From JAICSD01 sp035637115 (GTDB taxonomy: Bacteria; Acidobacteriota; Vicinamibacteria; Vicinamibacterales; 2-12-FULL-66-21), in the NCBI GenBank assembly GCA_035637115.1, contig DASPXV010000108.1, forward strand, positions 1-64,000: a stretch of DNA of 64,000 bases. The letters are read 5' to 3'. Position numbers and translations under genes: made by a program. The notes under the pieces were generated by a model, which was not told the DNA's origin, did not search any database, and saw only the letters and a list, made by a program, of their open reading frames with translations. This document shows positions 9,122 through 20,400 of the stretch, piece after piece (position 1 is the first letter of the stretch; every line of letters begins with the position of its first letter).

Positions 9122-12100
9122 TCACCGCACCGTCACGCGCACCGCGCCCGTGACCGAGAACTGTCCCGTCGCCAGGCTGAAGCCATAGACGACGATGTCG
9201 TAGGTGCCGGCCGGCAGTCCGGCGACGCGCACGCCAAATCCGCTCTGAAGGAAACGCGCGCCGAACACCGCGGCCACGTCGGGACGGGCGCCGCCGTATG
9301 CGGCCACACCGATGAAGCGCGGCGCGCTTCCATCCACGGGATGCGCCCAGACGTGCAGGACGTCGAGGCCGGTGCCCGTCGCGGGGCCGGCAGGATCGAA
9401 CGCCCATCCCGCGACCAGGAACGGCTGCCCGACCGCCGCGCCCGCCGACGGTATGTCGATGACGACGCGCGCCGGCTGCTCCGCCACTCGCTGTGCCTCG
9501 ATGACGACGTCGATGCGAATCTGGCGTTCCGTACCCGCCTCGCGCCGCACGAAGACGAGCGGGTGCGTACCGCCGAACCCGAGTCCGGGAGCCCACGAGA
9601 ACACACCGCTCTGCGCATCGAGATGCGATCCGACGGGGAGTCCGACCAGCTGGTCACCCGCGATCCCGTAGCCGCGATAGGTCACGCCGGGCCGCGCGCC
9701 GTCGCCGAGATTCACTTCGAGGCGTTCGAGCTGGACGACGCGGTATTGACGCACGTCGCGGGGATCGACCGGCGCGAGGATCGGTGGATTGTCCGCAATG
9801 GCGGCATTCGATCGGATGACGGTGCTGCTGCTCGGCGTGGCATCGAGAACCAGCGAGCTGCCGCTGTTCGCCACGGTGAAATAACGGCTGCCGATGCCCG
9901 ACGTGATGCCACCGTCATCGGTCGCGATCCACGCGATCGTGTGGACGCCGTTCGACAGCTGGGTCGTGTCGATGATGCGGTAGCCGACCGCGCCGTCCGT
10001 GTTCTTGTAGCCGGGCAGCGTCTGCTGGATGTCCGACCGGGCGAGGTTGTACGTGACCGTGCCGATCGTCATCGAGTCGATCAGCACGTTGATCGTCGAT
10101 CCGTCGATCGGAATCATCTTCGGTTGCGGCGTGAGCACCCAGCCGAAGTTCACGAAGGCGGTACCCGAGACCATGCCGCCCTGGGTCGGCGTATCGATCG
10201 TGCCGAACGGCGCCGTCGCCGTCGCGTTCGTACACGTGATCGTCTTGAAGCCAAGCAGCGCGGACCTTCCCTCTACATCCGTCGCATACGCGTAAAGGGT
10301 GAAGGTACCGTTGCCTTGGTTCGGCAGGGCGTTCGTCAGCAGCATGTAGCCCCAGCCGGCCTGATCCTTCAGCGGCTTCGTCGGATAGATCGCCGCGACG
10401 TCGGGACGCGCGCCGCTGACGAAGACGCCGTTGCCGACGAATATCAGCTGGTTCGGATTCTCGGGTGTCACCGAGGTCCGGAAGATCTGCACCTGCGTAA
10501 CGCCGACGTCGTCGAGCGCCCAGCCGGTCACCGCAATCGCGCCGGTCACGTTGGACTGCCCGTCCGACGGCGAGTCGATGAACCCGATCGGCGGGCCCGC
10601 CTGGTCCGGCGTGAGCACGGTGAGGTTGACCGTCGCCGTGGGCGAATTCGCCGAACCGACGGCGGTCACCGTCACGGTCGACGTCGCCGCGCCGGGCGCC
10701 GGCAGCAGCGCCGGGTTGGACGTGATCGTCGCCGTGATCGCGCCGGGTCCGGATCCCGACGCGGGACTCACCGACAGCCAGGACACGTCTGACACCGCCG
10801 TCCACGTCACCGTGCCGGGACCGTTTTGCAGGAGCGTCAGGGTTTGCCCCGGCGTCACGGCGGTGATCGTTCCCGCCGAATTGATGACGCCGAAGTTCAC
10901 GGTGGATGGCGTCAGCGTCAGCGTCGGCGTCGGGTTGATCGTCACCGAGAAGTTGCGCGATCCGGTGCATCCGTTGACGTCGGTCGCAATCACCATAAAG
11001 TCGAACGTCCCGGCCGTCGTCGGCGTGCCGCTCAACACGCCGGCGCTCGAGAGCGCCAGGCCCGGAGGCAGCGTGCCGATGCTCAGGAACGTCGCGGTGC
11101 CGTTCCCGCCCGACTGCGTGAACGTGGTCGTCGGGTAGGCGTTGCCGACCGTTCCAGCCGAAACCGAAGACGGGCTGACCGTGATCGTCGGACACGGTAC
11201 CGTCGTGGTCGCGGTCGCGCTGGTGCTACATGGCTCGGAACTGCTCGACACCGTGACCGTGTTGTTGATCTGTGTTCCCAGCGTGACGGAGCTCGCCACG
11301 GTGCCGGTCAGCGTAAACGTGTAGGTGAGGCTCACCGACGGCGCGACGGCGATGTCGGTCAAGCTAAACGGGGGAAAAAAGCCGACCAACGTCGCCGCAC
11401 CGGTGGCCAGGTTGATCGTGTACTCGCCGGTGGCGCCGCCAACGGTCAGCAGCGCGTACGCCGTGCCTGACGGCGAGATATCGAAGCCGGCGATCTCCGA
11501 CGTATCGACGCCGAGCGGGCCAACGGCGGTGAGGACGCCCGAGTTCGGCGACGTCGGTGTGCCGTTGATGCTGCCGAGCAGGAACAGCTCGTCAGTCAAC
11601 GAATCGATGACGTACAGCGTCGTGGCGATCGCGCCGGCGACGTTGTTCGTGTACGCCGCCGCCACCACGTTCAGGGGTGGCGTCAGGGGGGTGTCGGTCG
11701 CGGCAAGCGCGCCGGTGTCGGGATTGATGCGGATGTTCTGCTCGAAGTCGCTGACGACGCGCAGACGATCGACAACCGGATTGAAATCGACGCCAAAGGA
11801 AGTGCCGTTCAATGTGAAGCTGCCCGCCGTGCCGACCTGCGTCGCGGCGCCGGTGGTGGTGTTGATCTGATACAGCCGGCTGGTGCTGCCGACGCCATAC
11901 AGCGTCTGCGTCGCGGGACGGAGGTCGATGCCCAGGAGCACTTCTCCCGACTGAAGGCCTGTCACCGGCACGGCGCTCAGCAGGATGCCCGGCGAGTGGC
12001 TGGCGAAGGTCATGAGCAGGTTGCTGCTCGTGATGGCATAGATTCGATCCGGGTCGTAGTTGAACGTGCACGTCACCGTACCGGTGCCGCCCACCGCCGG

Positions 12101-12385
12101 AGTCGTGCAGGTGGTGCCGGCCGGCGACACGAGCGACTGAAACTGCACGCCGGCGGGCAGCACGTCGGTGAGCGTCGCGTTCAGCAACGGCGTCGAGCGG
12201 CTCAGATTGATCGTGTAGGTGAGCGCGCCGCCGGGACTGACCGGATCGGGACTGTCGGCGATCGTCAGCGTGAGTCCGCTGCACGCCTGCGCCCAGAGTC
12301 GAATCTGCTCGACGCTCGCGAGCGCCGCGACCACGAATGCGAACAGGATCCACTTGGAGGAGGGTCGGAGAGAAGGGATCGTCAC
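9122..12385 (-). CDS. large secreted multidomain protein (DUF11, DUF4394, Ig-like and BACON-like domains)
   Basis: A 1087-residue protein that is probably exported. A hydrophobic signal segment (about residues 10-32) ends near AQA before a Cys-containing mature start. In order it has a DUF11-type repeat (PDPVSPGGALTYTI), a DUF4394 propeller-like domain (about 130-330), a putative-Ig domain with LPPGLALSS and LSGTPTTAGTF (about 390-480), a BACON-like domain around DVSWLSVSPASG, and several further Ig-like repeats with WALDD/WAFDP motifs. A role in adhesion or surface display is inference; no anchor is visible. Start GTG 12385 is preferred to the longer frame (12466), whose extra residues are Arg-rich and would precede the signal peptide. 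Confidence 0.8.
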   Translation of the reverse strand: MTIPSLRPSSKWILFAFVVAALASVEQIRLWAQACSGLTLTIADSPDPVSPGGALTYTINLSRSTPLLNATLTDVLPAGVQFQSLVSPAGTTCTTPAVGGTGTVTCTFNYDPDRIYAITSSNLLMTFASHSPGILLSAVPVTGLQSGEVLLGIDLRPATQTLYGVGSTSRLYQINTTTGAATQVGTAGSFTLNGTSFGVDFNPVVDRLRVVSDFEQNIRINPDTGALAATDTPLTPPLNVVAAAYTNNVAGAIATTLYVIDSLTDELFLLGSINGTPTSPNSGVLTAVGPLGVDTSEIAGFDISPSGTAYALLTVGGATGEYTINLATGAATLVGFFPPFSLTDIAVAPSVSLTYTFTLTGTVASSVTLGTQINNTVTVSSSSEPCSTSATATTTVPCPTITVSPSSVSAGTVGNAYPTTTFTQSGGNGTATFLSIGTLPPGLALSSAGVLSGTPTTAGTFDFMVIATDVNGCTGSRNFSVTINPTPTLTLTPSTVNFGVINSAGTITAVTPGQTLTLLQNGPGTVTWTAVSDVSWLSVSPASGSGPGAITATITSNPALLPAPGAATSTVTVTAVGSANSPTATVNLTVLTPDQAGPPIGFIDSPSDGQSNVTGAIAVTGWALDDVGVTQVQIFRTSVTPENPNQLIFVGNGVFVSGARPDVAAIYPTKPLKDQAGWGYMLLTNALPNQGNGTFTLYAYATDVEGRSALLGFKTITCTNATATAPFGTIDTPTQGGMVSGTAFVNFGWVLTPQPKMIPIDGSTINVLIDSMTIGTVTYNLARSDIQQTLPGYKNTDGAVGYRIIDTTQLSNGVHTIAWIATDDGGITSGIGSRYFTVANSGSSLVLDATPSSSTVIRSNAAIADNPPILAPVDPRDVRQYRVVQLERLEVNLGDGARPGVTYRGYGIAGDQLVGLPVGSHLDAQSGVFSWAPGLGFGGTHPLVFVRREAGTERQIRIDVVIEAQRVAEQPARVVIDIPSAGAAVGQPFLVAGWAFDPAGPATGTGLDVLHVWAHPVDGSAPRFIGVAAYGGARPDVAAVFGARFLQSGFGVRVAGLPAGTYDIVVYGFSLATGQFSVTGAVRVTVR

Positions 12386-12491
12386 AGAGCACCTCGCTGG
12401 ACGCGCCGCCCGAGTCGCCGACAAGCTCGACCATTGCGAGCGCGGCCGGCGTGACAAGGAGAGCACTGTAGCACGCGGCAGTTAAGGGATT

Positions 12492-12953
12492 TCAGATCAA
12501 CTGACGGCCGATCCAGCTGCCGAGGAGCCACAGGAGCAGCAGCGGCAGCATCGCCGCGGCGGCGAGCAGCACGCAGCAGAAGATAACGAAGATCCAGTCG
12601 CCGCGAGTGGGCCGTTGTCCCGGCATCGCGTGCCGTTCGAGCAGCGCGAGGTTCCACACGGTGGCCTTCCACCCGAAGTCGAAGAGATCGCCGACGACGG
12701 GGACCACGCCGGCCGCGGCGTCGATGAGGGCGTTGAGCACCATCCGTGCGAGGACGATCTTCGGCACCTTGAGGCGCGCGCCATGCCAGACCATGAACAT
12801 CGACAGGATGGGGGACGCGAGGTCGCCGATGCCCGGCACCAGCCCGAGGAGCGGATCGATGCCGAATGTGATCTGCGTGCCCGGAATGCGGAACGCGCTG
12901 TCAAAGATCCGCGCCCACCGCCGAAGCACCTCGAGCCCGCGCTGGTCCTTCAT
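12492..12953 (-). CDS. DUF4112 family membrane protein
   Basis: 153 residues. The conserved DUF4112 pattern is clear: IDPLLGLVPGIGDL (about 32-45), a central helix, then DAAAGVVPVVGDLFDFGWKA (about 78-97) and a C-terminal hydrophobic segment (about 121-146) likely to span the membrane. The function of the family is unknown. ATG at 12953; the open frame extends much further upstream, but that part is antisense to glgX and is a shadow. Same strand as the large secreted protein, 106 bp upstream of it, and divergent from glgX across a short repeat-made intergenic region. Confidence 0.85.
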   Translation of the reverse strand: MKDQRGLEVLRRWARIFDSAFRIPGTQITFGIDPLLGLVPGIGDLASPILSMFMVWHGARLKVPKIVLARMVLNALIDAAAGVVPVVGDLFDFGWKATVWNLALLERHAMPGQRPTRGDWIFVIFCCVLLAAAAMLPLLLLWLLGSWIGRQLI

Positions 12954-12955
12954 AG

Positions 12956-13010
12956 ATTCCCACGTTACCCGATTTCCAAATTCCCACATTTCCACATTTC
13001 CACATTCCAA
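12956..13010. repeat. imperfect TTCCCAC/ATTTCCAC tandem repeat in a divergent intergenic region
   Basis: Almost the entire 57-bp gap between the DUF4112 and glgX starts consists of degenerate copies of ATTTCCAC-like words. It is AT-richer than its surroundings. Any promoter for either gene would have to lie in, or be made from, this repeat. Confidence 0.6.
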
Positions 13011-15197
<2,187 letters not shown>

Positions 15198-15200
15198 AGA

Positions 15201-17090
15201 TTGGCGAAGAAGGTAGCGAGGCCGGCGACTGCGACGCCGCGCCGAGAGCTTGACTCGCAGTTGTTGCGGCGCGTCATCGTCGAAGGCGTCACGCCGCAGG
15301 TGGACGAGGGGCGGTATCCCGCGAAGCGGACCGTCGGCGAAGACGTGGTCGTCGAGGCTGATGTGTACGCCGACGGGCACGATGTCATCGCGGCAGTGCT
15401 GCTGTGGCGCAAGCAAGGGGACGCGAAGTGGCGCGAAACGCGGATGGCGCCGCTCGGCAACGATCGGTTTCGTGCGTCATTCAAGGCGGAACGCGAGTTC
15501 GCCACCTACGAGTTCACGATCGAGGGCTGGGTCGATCGTCGCGAGACGTGGAGGCAGGGACTCGAAAAGAAGATCGCCGCCGGCCAGGACGTCACCAGCG
15601 AGCGGCTCGAAGAGAAGCTGCTGCCGAAGGATGCCGGCCGCAGCGCAGGAACACGGTACGAGCGCGTGCTCTCCGTGATTGTCGAACGTGAGCGCGCGCG
15701 TTTCGGCGCCTGGTACGAAATGTTCCCGCGCTCCGCGGGAACCGACCCTACGCGAAGCGCCACGTTCGCCGAGGCGCAGCGGCTCCTTCCGTACGTCGCC
15801 GCGATGGGATTCGACGTGCTGTATCTCGCGCCCATTCACCCGATCGGCCGCAGCTTCCGCAAGGGGCGCAACAACGCGCTGACGCCCGAGCCTGGCGATC
15901 CGGGGAGCCCGTGGGCGATTGGTGCGGAAGAAGGGGGGCACACGGCAATCGATCCCGGACTCGGCACGCTGGCCGATTTCGAGAAGTTCGTGAAGGCCGC
16001 GAAGAAACACGGACTCGAGATCGCCCTCGATATCGCGTACCAGGCGTCACCGGATCATCCGTACGTGAAGGAACACCCGGCCTGGTTCCGCCATCGTCCT
16101 GACGGAACCATCAAGTACGCGGAGAACCCGCCGAAGAAATACCAGGACATCTATCCATTCGATTTCGAGTCCGACGATTGGCCGGCGCTCTGGCTCGAAC
16201 TGAAGCGGGTGATCGAGTTCTGGATCGGGCGCGGCGTCGCGATCTTCCGCGTCGACAATCCGCACACGAAGCCATTCGGGTTCTGGGAATGGGCGCTTGG
16301 CGACATTCGCCGCGCGCATCCCGAAACGATTTTCCTTGCCGAAGCGTTCACGCGGCCGAAGATCATGCGGCACCTCGCGAAGATCGGCTTCTCGCAGTCG
16401 TACTCGTACTTCACATGGCGGAATACCAAGGACGAACTCGAGGAGTACTTCACCGAGCTCACCGGGACGGACGTGCGTGACTACATGCGTCCCAACCTGT
16501 TTGCGAACACGCCCGACATCCTTCACGAGTACCTGCAGAAGGGGGGCCGTCCCGCGTTCGAAGTGCGCCTGATGCTCGCGGCAACGCTCGGCGCAAACTA
16601 CGGGATCTACAGCGGGTTCGAGCTCTGCGAGAACGTGCCGGTAAAGGAAGGCAGCGAAGAGTACCTGGACTCGGAGAAATACCAGATCAAGCCCCGGGAT
16701 TTCCAGCAGGCCGATAGCCTCAGCGAGCTGATCGCGAGGATCAACGGCATCCGCCGCGCGCATCCGTCACTGCAGTTCGATCGCGGCCTCGAGTTTCACG
16801 AAACCGACAACCCGCAGTTGATTTGCTACTCGAAGCGCGCGCCCGATGACACCGATCCGATCCTGGTTATCGTCAATCTGGATCCCCTGAACATGCAGCA
16901 CGGCCACGTCAAGCTGCCGTTATTTGACTGGAAGCTGCCGCTCGATTCGATCGTCGAAGCGGAAGATCTCCTGTGGGAAGAAACCTATACGTGGCGCGGC
17001 GAGTGGAATTACGTTCGCCTCGATCCGCAGTCGCGCGTCGCCCACGTGCTCGCGCTGCGGCTGCCGGAGCCCGTCGACGCCAATGAGTGA
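15201..17090 (+). CDS. glgE: alpha-1,4-glucan:maltose-1-phosphate maltosyltransferase GlgE
   Basis: Extends alpha-1,4-glucans using maltose-1-phosphate (GH13_3). It has the N-terminal beta domain (about 15-110), the KNNALTPEPGDPGSP-like substrate region near 220-235, the nucleophile motif FRVDNPHTKP (about 348) and the acid/base Glu in FLAEAFTRP. 629 residues, slightly short for the family but with all blocks present. It starts with TTG at 15201, preceded by GAGGGTGA; no better ATG or GTG exists near the family N-terminus. The stop overlaps the treS-maltokinase start by 8 bp (ATGAGTGA), so it is coupled to the enzyme that supplies its substrate. Confidence 0.95.
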   Translation: MAKKVARPATATPRRELDSQLLRRVIVEGVTPQVDEGRYPAKRTVGEDVVVEADVYADGHDVIAAVLLWRKQGDAKWRETRMAPLGNDRFRASFKAEREFATYEFTIEGWVDRRETWRQGLEKKIAAGQDVTSERLEEKLLPKDAGRSAGTRYERVLSVIVERERARFGAWYEMFPRSAGTDPTRSATFAEAQRLLPYVAAMGFDVLYLAPIHPIGRSFRKGRNNALTPEPGDPGSPWAIGAEEGGHTAIDPGLGTLADFEKFVKAAKKHGLEIALDIAYQASPDHPYVKEHPAWFRHRPDGTIKYAENPPKKYQDIYPFDFESDDWPALWLELKRVIEFWIGRGVAIFRVDNPHTKPFGFWEWALGDIRRAHPETIFLAEAFTRPKIMRHLAKIGFSQSYSYFTWRNTKDELEEYFTELTGTDVRDYMRPNLFANTPDILHEYLQKGGRPAFEVRLMLAATLGANYGIYSGFELCENVPVKEGSEEYLDSEKYQIKPRDFQQADSLSELIARINGIRRAHPSLQFDRGLEFHETDNPQLICYSKRAPDDTDPILVIVNLDPLNMQHGHVKLPLFDWKLPLDSIVEAEDLLWEETYTWRGEWNYVRLDPQSRVAHVLALRLPEPVDANE

Positions 17091-20000
17091 TTGGTTTAAA
17101 GACGCGATCATCTACGAGGCGCATGTCCGCGCCTTTTTCGACAGCAATAACGACGGGATCGGTGATTTCCCGGGGCTCACGAGCAAGCTGGATTACCTGC
17201 AGGCGCTCGGCATCAACGCGCTGTGGCTGCTGCCCTTCTATCCCTCGCCGCTGCGCGACGACGGGTACGACATCGCGGACTATGAGGGCGTCCATCCCAG
17301 CTACGGCACGATTCAGGACTTCGAGCGCTTCATGGACGAAGCGCACAGGCGCGGGATCCGCGTCATCACCGAGCTCGTTATCAATCACACGTCCGATCAG
17401 CATCCGTGGTTCCAGGCCGCGCGACGTGCTCCCGCGGGATCGCCCGAACGCGAGTTCTACGTCTGGAGCGAGACGAAGCAGAAGTACCAGGGCGTCCGCA
17501 TCATCTTCACCGACAGCGAGACGTCGAACTGGTCGTGGGACGACGCGGCTGGGGCGTACTACTGGCATCGCTTCTTCCATCACCAGCCGGATCTGAACTT
17601 CGACAATCCGAACGTGCTCGACGCGGTTCTCAAGACGATGAACGTCTGGGTCGATCGCGGCGTCGACGGGCTGCGGCTCGACGCGGTGCCGTACCTGATC
17701 GAACGCGAAGGGACGATCTGCGAGAACCTCGAAGAAACGCACGCGATCCTCAGGAAGATCCGCCGCGCGATGGACGAGCGCTACAACGACCGGATGCTGA
17801 TCGCGGAAGCGAACCAGTGGCCGGCGGACGTGCGGCCGTACTTCGGCGACGGCGACGAATGCCACATGGCATTCCACTTTCCGCTCATGCCTCGCATCTT
17901 CATGGCGCTGCGCCAGGAAGACCGCCACCCGATTACCGAGATCCTGCGGCAGACGCCGGAGATCCCCGAGAACTCCCAGTGGGGACTCTTCCTGCGGAAT
18001 CACGACGAGCTGACGCTCGAAATGGTGACGGACGAAGAGCGCGACTACATGTACCAGGCGTACGCAGCCGATCCGCGGATGCGCATCAACGTCGGCATCC
18101 GGCGGCGGCTCGCGCCGCTCGTCGAAAACAGCCGCAGGCAAATCGAACTGCTGCACTCGCTGCTGTTCTCGTTTCCGGGGACGCCCGTCATCTATTACGG
18201 CGACGAGATCGGCATGGGGGACAACATCTATCTCGGCGACCGCAACGGTGTTCGCACGCCGATGCAATGGACCAGCGATCGCAACGCCGGCTTCTCGCGC
18301 ACCGATCCGGCGCAGCTCTACGCGCCGCCGATCATGGACCCCGTCTATGGCTACCAGGCGATCAACGTCGAGGCGCAGGAACGTTCCCCGTTCTCGCTCC
18401 TGAACTGGATGAAGCGGTTGATCGCGCTGCGCAAGCAGTTGAAGGTGTTCGGCCGCGGTACGCTCGAATTTGTCCCGAGCGCCAATCGCAAGATCCTGAC
18501 GTACGTGCGCGCCTTCGAAGGAGAAACTGTGCTGTGTGTGGCGAATCTCTCACGCACGGTGCAGCCGGTGGAACTGGATCTGTCGAGATTCAAAGGCATG
18601 ACGCCGGTCGAAATGCTCGGCCTGACGGAGTTTCCGCGCATCGGCGAGGTGCCGTATTTCCTCACTCTCCCCGGTTACAACTTCTACTGGTTCCGCCTGC
18701 AGGCGCAGCCGTCGTCGATTACCGGGCAACGCCTGTCCGACGCGGGGACGTCCTCCGACGACATCAGGGCGTCGCTGCCGGCGTTCTTCATGGGCGTCGC
18801 ATGGGACACGCTGCTGGACGGCAACGTCCGGACGCTGATCGAGCGCGAGTCGCTCGTGCCATTCCTCCAGCGGCAGCGATGGTTCGGCGGCAAGGCTCGG
18901 CCGATCCGCGCGGCGCATTTCCTCGACTGGGGTCCCGTCCGCCGCGGTTCCGATCCACTGTTCGCAACGATCGTCGAAGTGGATTACCAGGACGGCGGCC
19001 GCGAGCGCTATTTCCTTCCGCTCGGCGCGGCCAAGGGCGCCCATGTCGATGCGACGATGGCGTCCGCGCCGCAGCTCGCCCTCGCACGGCTGACGGGCGC
19101 AAGAAAAGGCGTGGTGATCGATGCGACGGTGGACGAGCGATACGGCGCTGCGCTGCTCGAATCGTTCGACAAGCTTGAATCGATTCCGCTGAAACGCGGC
19201 GTGCTGCGCCCGCGCCGTACGGATCCGTACGAACAACTGCGTGGAGATGGACCTCTCGCCATGCGCCGGATCGGCGCCGAGCAGAGCAACTCGTCTCTCG
19301 CGTTCGGCGACCGGCTGATCGTCAAGCTGTTCAGGCGCATTGAAGACGGACCAAACCCGGACGTCGAGATCGGCGAGCACCTGACGGCGCACACGGCGTT
19401 CAGGCGCTCGCCACAGGTGGCGGCGTGGCTCGAGTACGAAAGCCCGGGGGCCATCGCACACATCGCCGTCGCACAGCAGTTCGTCGCGAGCCAGGCGGAC
19501 GGATGGCAGCACGCGCTCGGCGAGCTCGATCGCTTCTACGAAGAAGTGGAGCTGAGGCCGGAGCCGGGAATCGACCTGCTCGGCCCGGAGCCGCTGCTGG
19601 ATCTCGCGGCCATGCTGACGCCGCAAGCGATCCGCGAGGTGTCGGGCGCCTATATCGACAGCGCGCAGATGCTCGGCCGCCGCACTGCGGAACTGCACAT
19701 CGCGCTGGCAAGCGACACGCGGACCCAGGCGTTCGCACCGGAACCGTTTGCGCGCGACGACTACGCGCGCCTGCTGGCGGATGCGATCGGCCAGGCGCGG
19801 CGAGCGTCAGAGTTGCTCGGCGGCCGCGCGGCGACGCTGCCGCAGGACGTTGCGTCCAGCTCGCGAAGCGCGGTCGAACAAGCGGAGCAGGCACTTCACG
19901 CGCGGCACATGGCTCACACCGCGAAGCCGTTCGACGTGACGACGTCGCGCACGCGCGTGCATGGCGACTATCACCTCGGGCAGGTGCTGTGGTCGGAGGG

Positions 20001-20400
20001 GGACTTCTACATCCTGGATTTTGAGGGGGAACCCTCGCGTCCGCTCGCCGCGCGCCGTGTCAAGGATTTGCCGCTCAAGGATATTGCCGGGATGTTGCGG
20101 TCGTTCAGTTACGCGGCGTACGCGGCGCTGTTCGTCCGCGCCGCGGGACGAGAGCCGGATTTCGAGCGTCTCGATTCGTGGGCGCAGGTCTGGGCGCGAT
20201 GGGCAGGGGCGGCGTTCCTGAAGGGATACCTCGCAGCCGCCGGCGACGCGCCGTTGCTGCCCGCCGATCGCGTTCAGCGTGGAACGCTGCTCGATCTCTA
20301 TTTAATCGACAAGGCGCTGTACGAGCTGAACTACGAGTTGAACAACCGGCCGGACTGGGTCCGGATTCCGCTGCGCGGCCTCGCGGATCTTCTTTCATGA
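17083..20400 (+). CDS. treS: trehalose synthase / maltokinase fusion (TreS-Mak)
   Basis: Bifunctional 1105-residue enzyme. The N-terminal GH13 trehalose synthase domain (about 1-545) interconverts trehalose and maltose. It has GLRLDAVPYLIERE, IAEANQWPADVRPYFGDGDE and RNHDELTLEMVTDEER. The C-terminal maltokinase (about 590-1105) starts with a cap region (QRQRWFGGKARPI) and has the catalytic HGDYHLGQ and ILDFEGEP motifs; it phosphorylates maltose to maltose-1-phosphate for GlgE. ATG at 17083 is used because the family N-terminus DWFKDAIIYEAHVRAF begins there; the open frame runs further upstream only as a glgE shadow. The stop overlaps the treZ start (ATGA). Confidence 0.95.
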   Translation: MSDWFKDAIIYEAHVRAFFDSNNDGIGDFPGLTSKLDYLQALGINALWLLPFYPSPLRDDGYDIADYEGVHPSYGTIQDFERFMDEAHRRGIRVITELVINHTSDQHPWFQAARRAPAGSPEREFYVWSETKQKYQGVRIIFTDSETSNWSWDDAAGAYYWHRFFHHQPDLNFDNPNVLDAVLKTMNVWVDRGVDGLRLDAVPYLIEREGTICENLEETHAILRKIRRAMDERYNDRMLIAEANQWPADVRPYFGDGDECHMAFHFPLMPRIFMALRQEDRHPITEILRQTPEIPENSQWGLFLRNHDELTLEMVTDEERDYMYQAYAADPRMRINVGIRRRLAPLVENSRRQIELLHSLLFSFPGTPVIYYGDEIGMGDNIYLGDRNGVRTPMQWTSDRNAGFSRTDPAQLYAPPIMDPVYGYQAINVEAQERSPFSLLNWMKRLIALRKQLKVFGRGTLEFVPSANRKILTYVRAFEGETVLCVANLSRTVQPVELDLSRFKGMTPVEMLGLTEFPRIGEVPYFLTLPGYNFYWFRLQAQPSSITGQRLSDAGTSSDDIRASLPAFFMGVAWDTLLDGNVRTLIERESLVPFLQRQRWFGGKARPIRAAHFLDWGPVRRGSDPLFATIVEVDYQDGGRERYFLPLGAAKGAHVDATMASAPQLALARLTGARKGVVIDATVDERYGAALLESFDKLESIPLKRGVLRPRRTDPYEQLRGDGPLAMRRIGAEQSNSSLAFGDRLIVKLFRRIEDGPNPDVEIGEHLTAHTAFRRSPQVAAWLEYESPGAIAHIAVAQQFVASQADGWQHALGELDRFYEEVELRPEPGIDLLGPEPLLDLAAMLTPQAIREVSGAYIDSAQMLGRRTAELHIALASDTRTQAFAPEPFARDDYARLLADAIGQARRASELLGGRAATLPQDVASSSRSAVEQAEQALHARHMAHTAKPFDVTTSRTRVHGDYHLGQVLWSEGDFYILDFEGEPSRPLAARRVKDLPLKDIAGMLRSFSYAAYAALFVRAAGREPDFERLDSWAQVWARWAGAAFLKGYLAAAGDAPLLPADRVQRGTLLDLYLIDKALYELNYELNNRPDWVRIPLRGLADLLS

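Noticed and set aside
16924..17082. Upstream extension of the treS-maltokinase reading frame
   Set aside because: This stretch is the shadow of the glgE end; the trehalose synthase family N-terminus begins at 17083.
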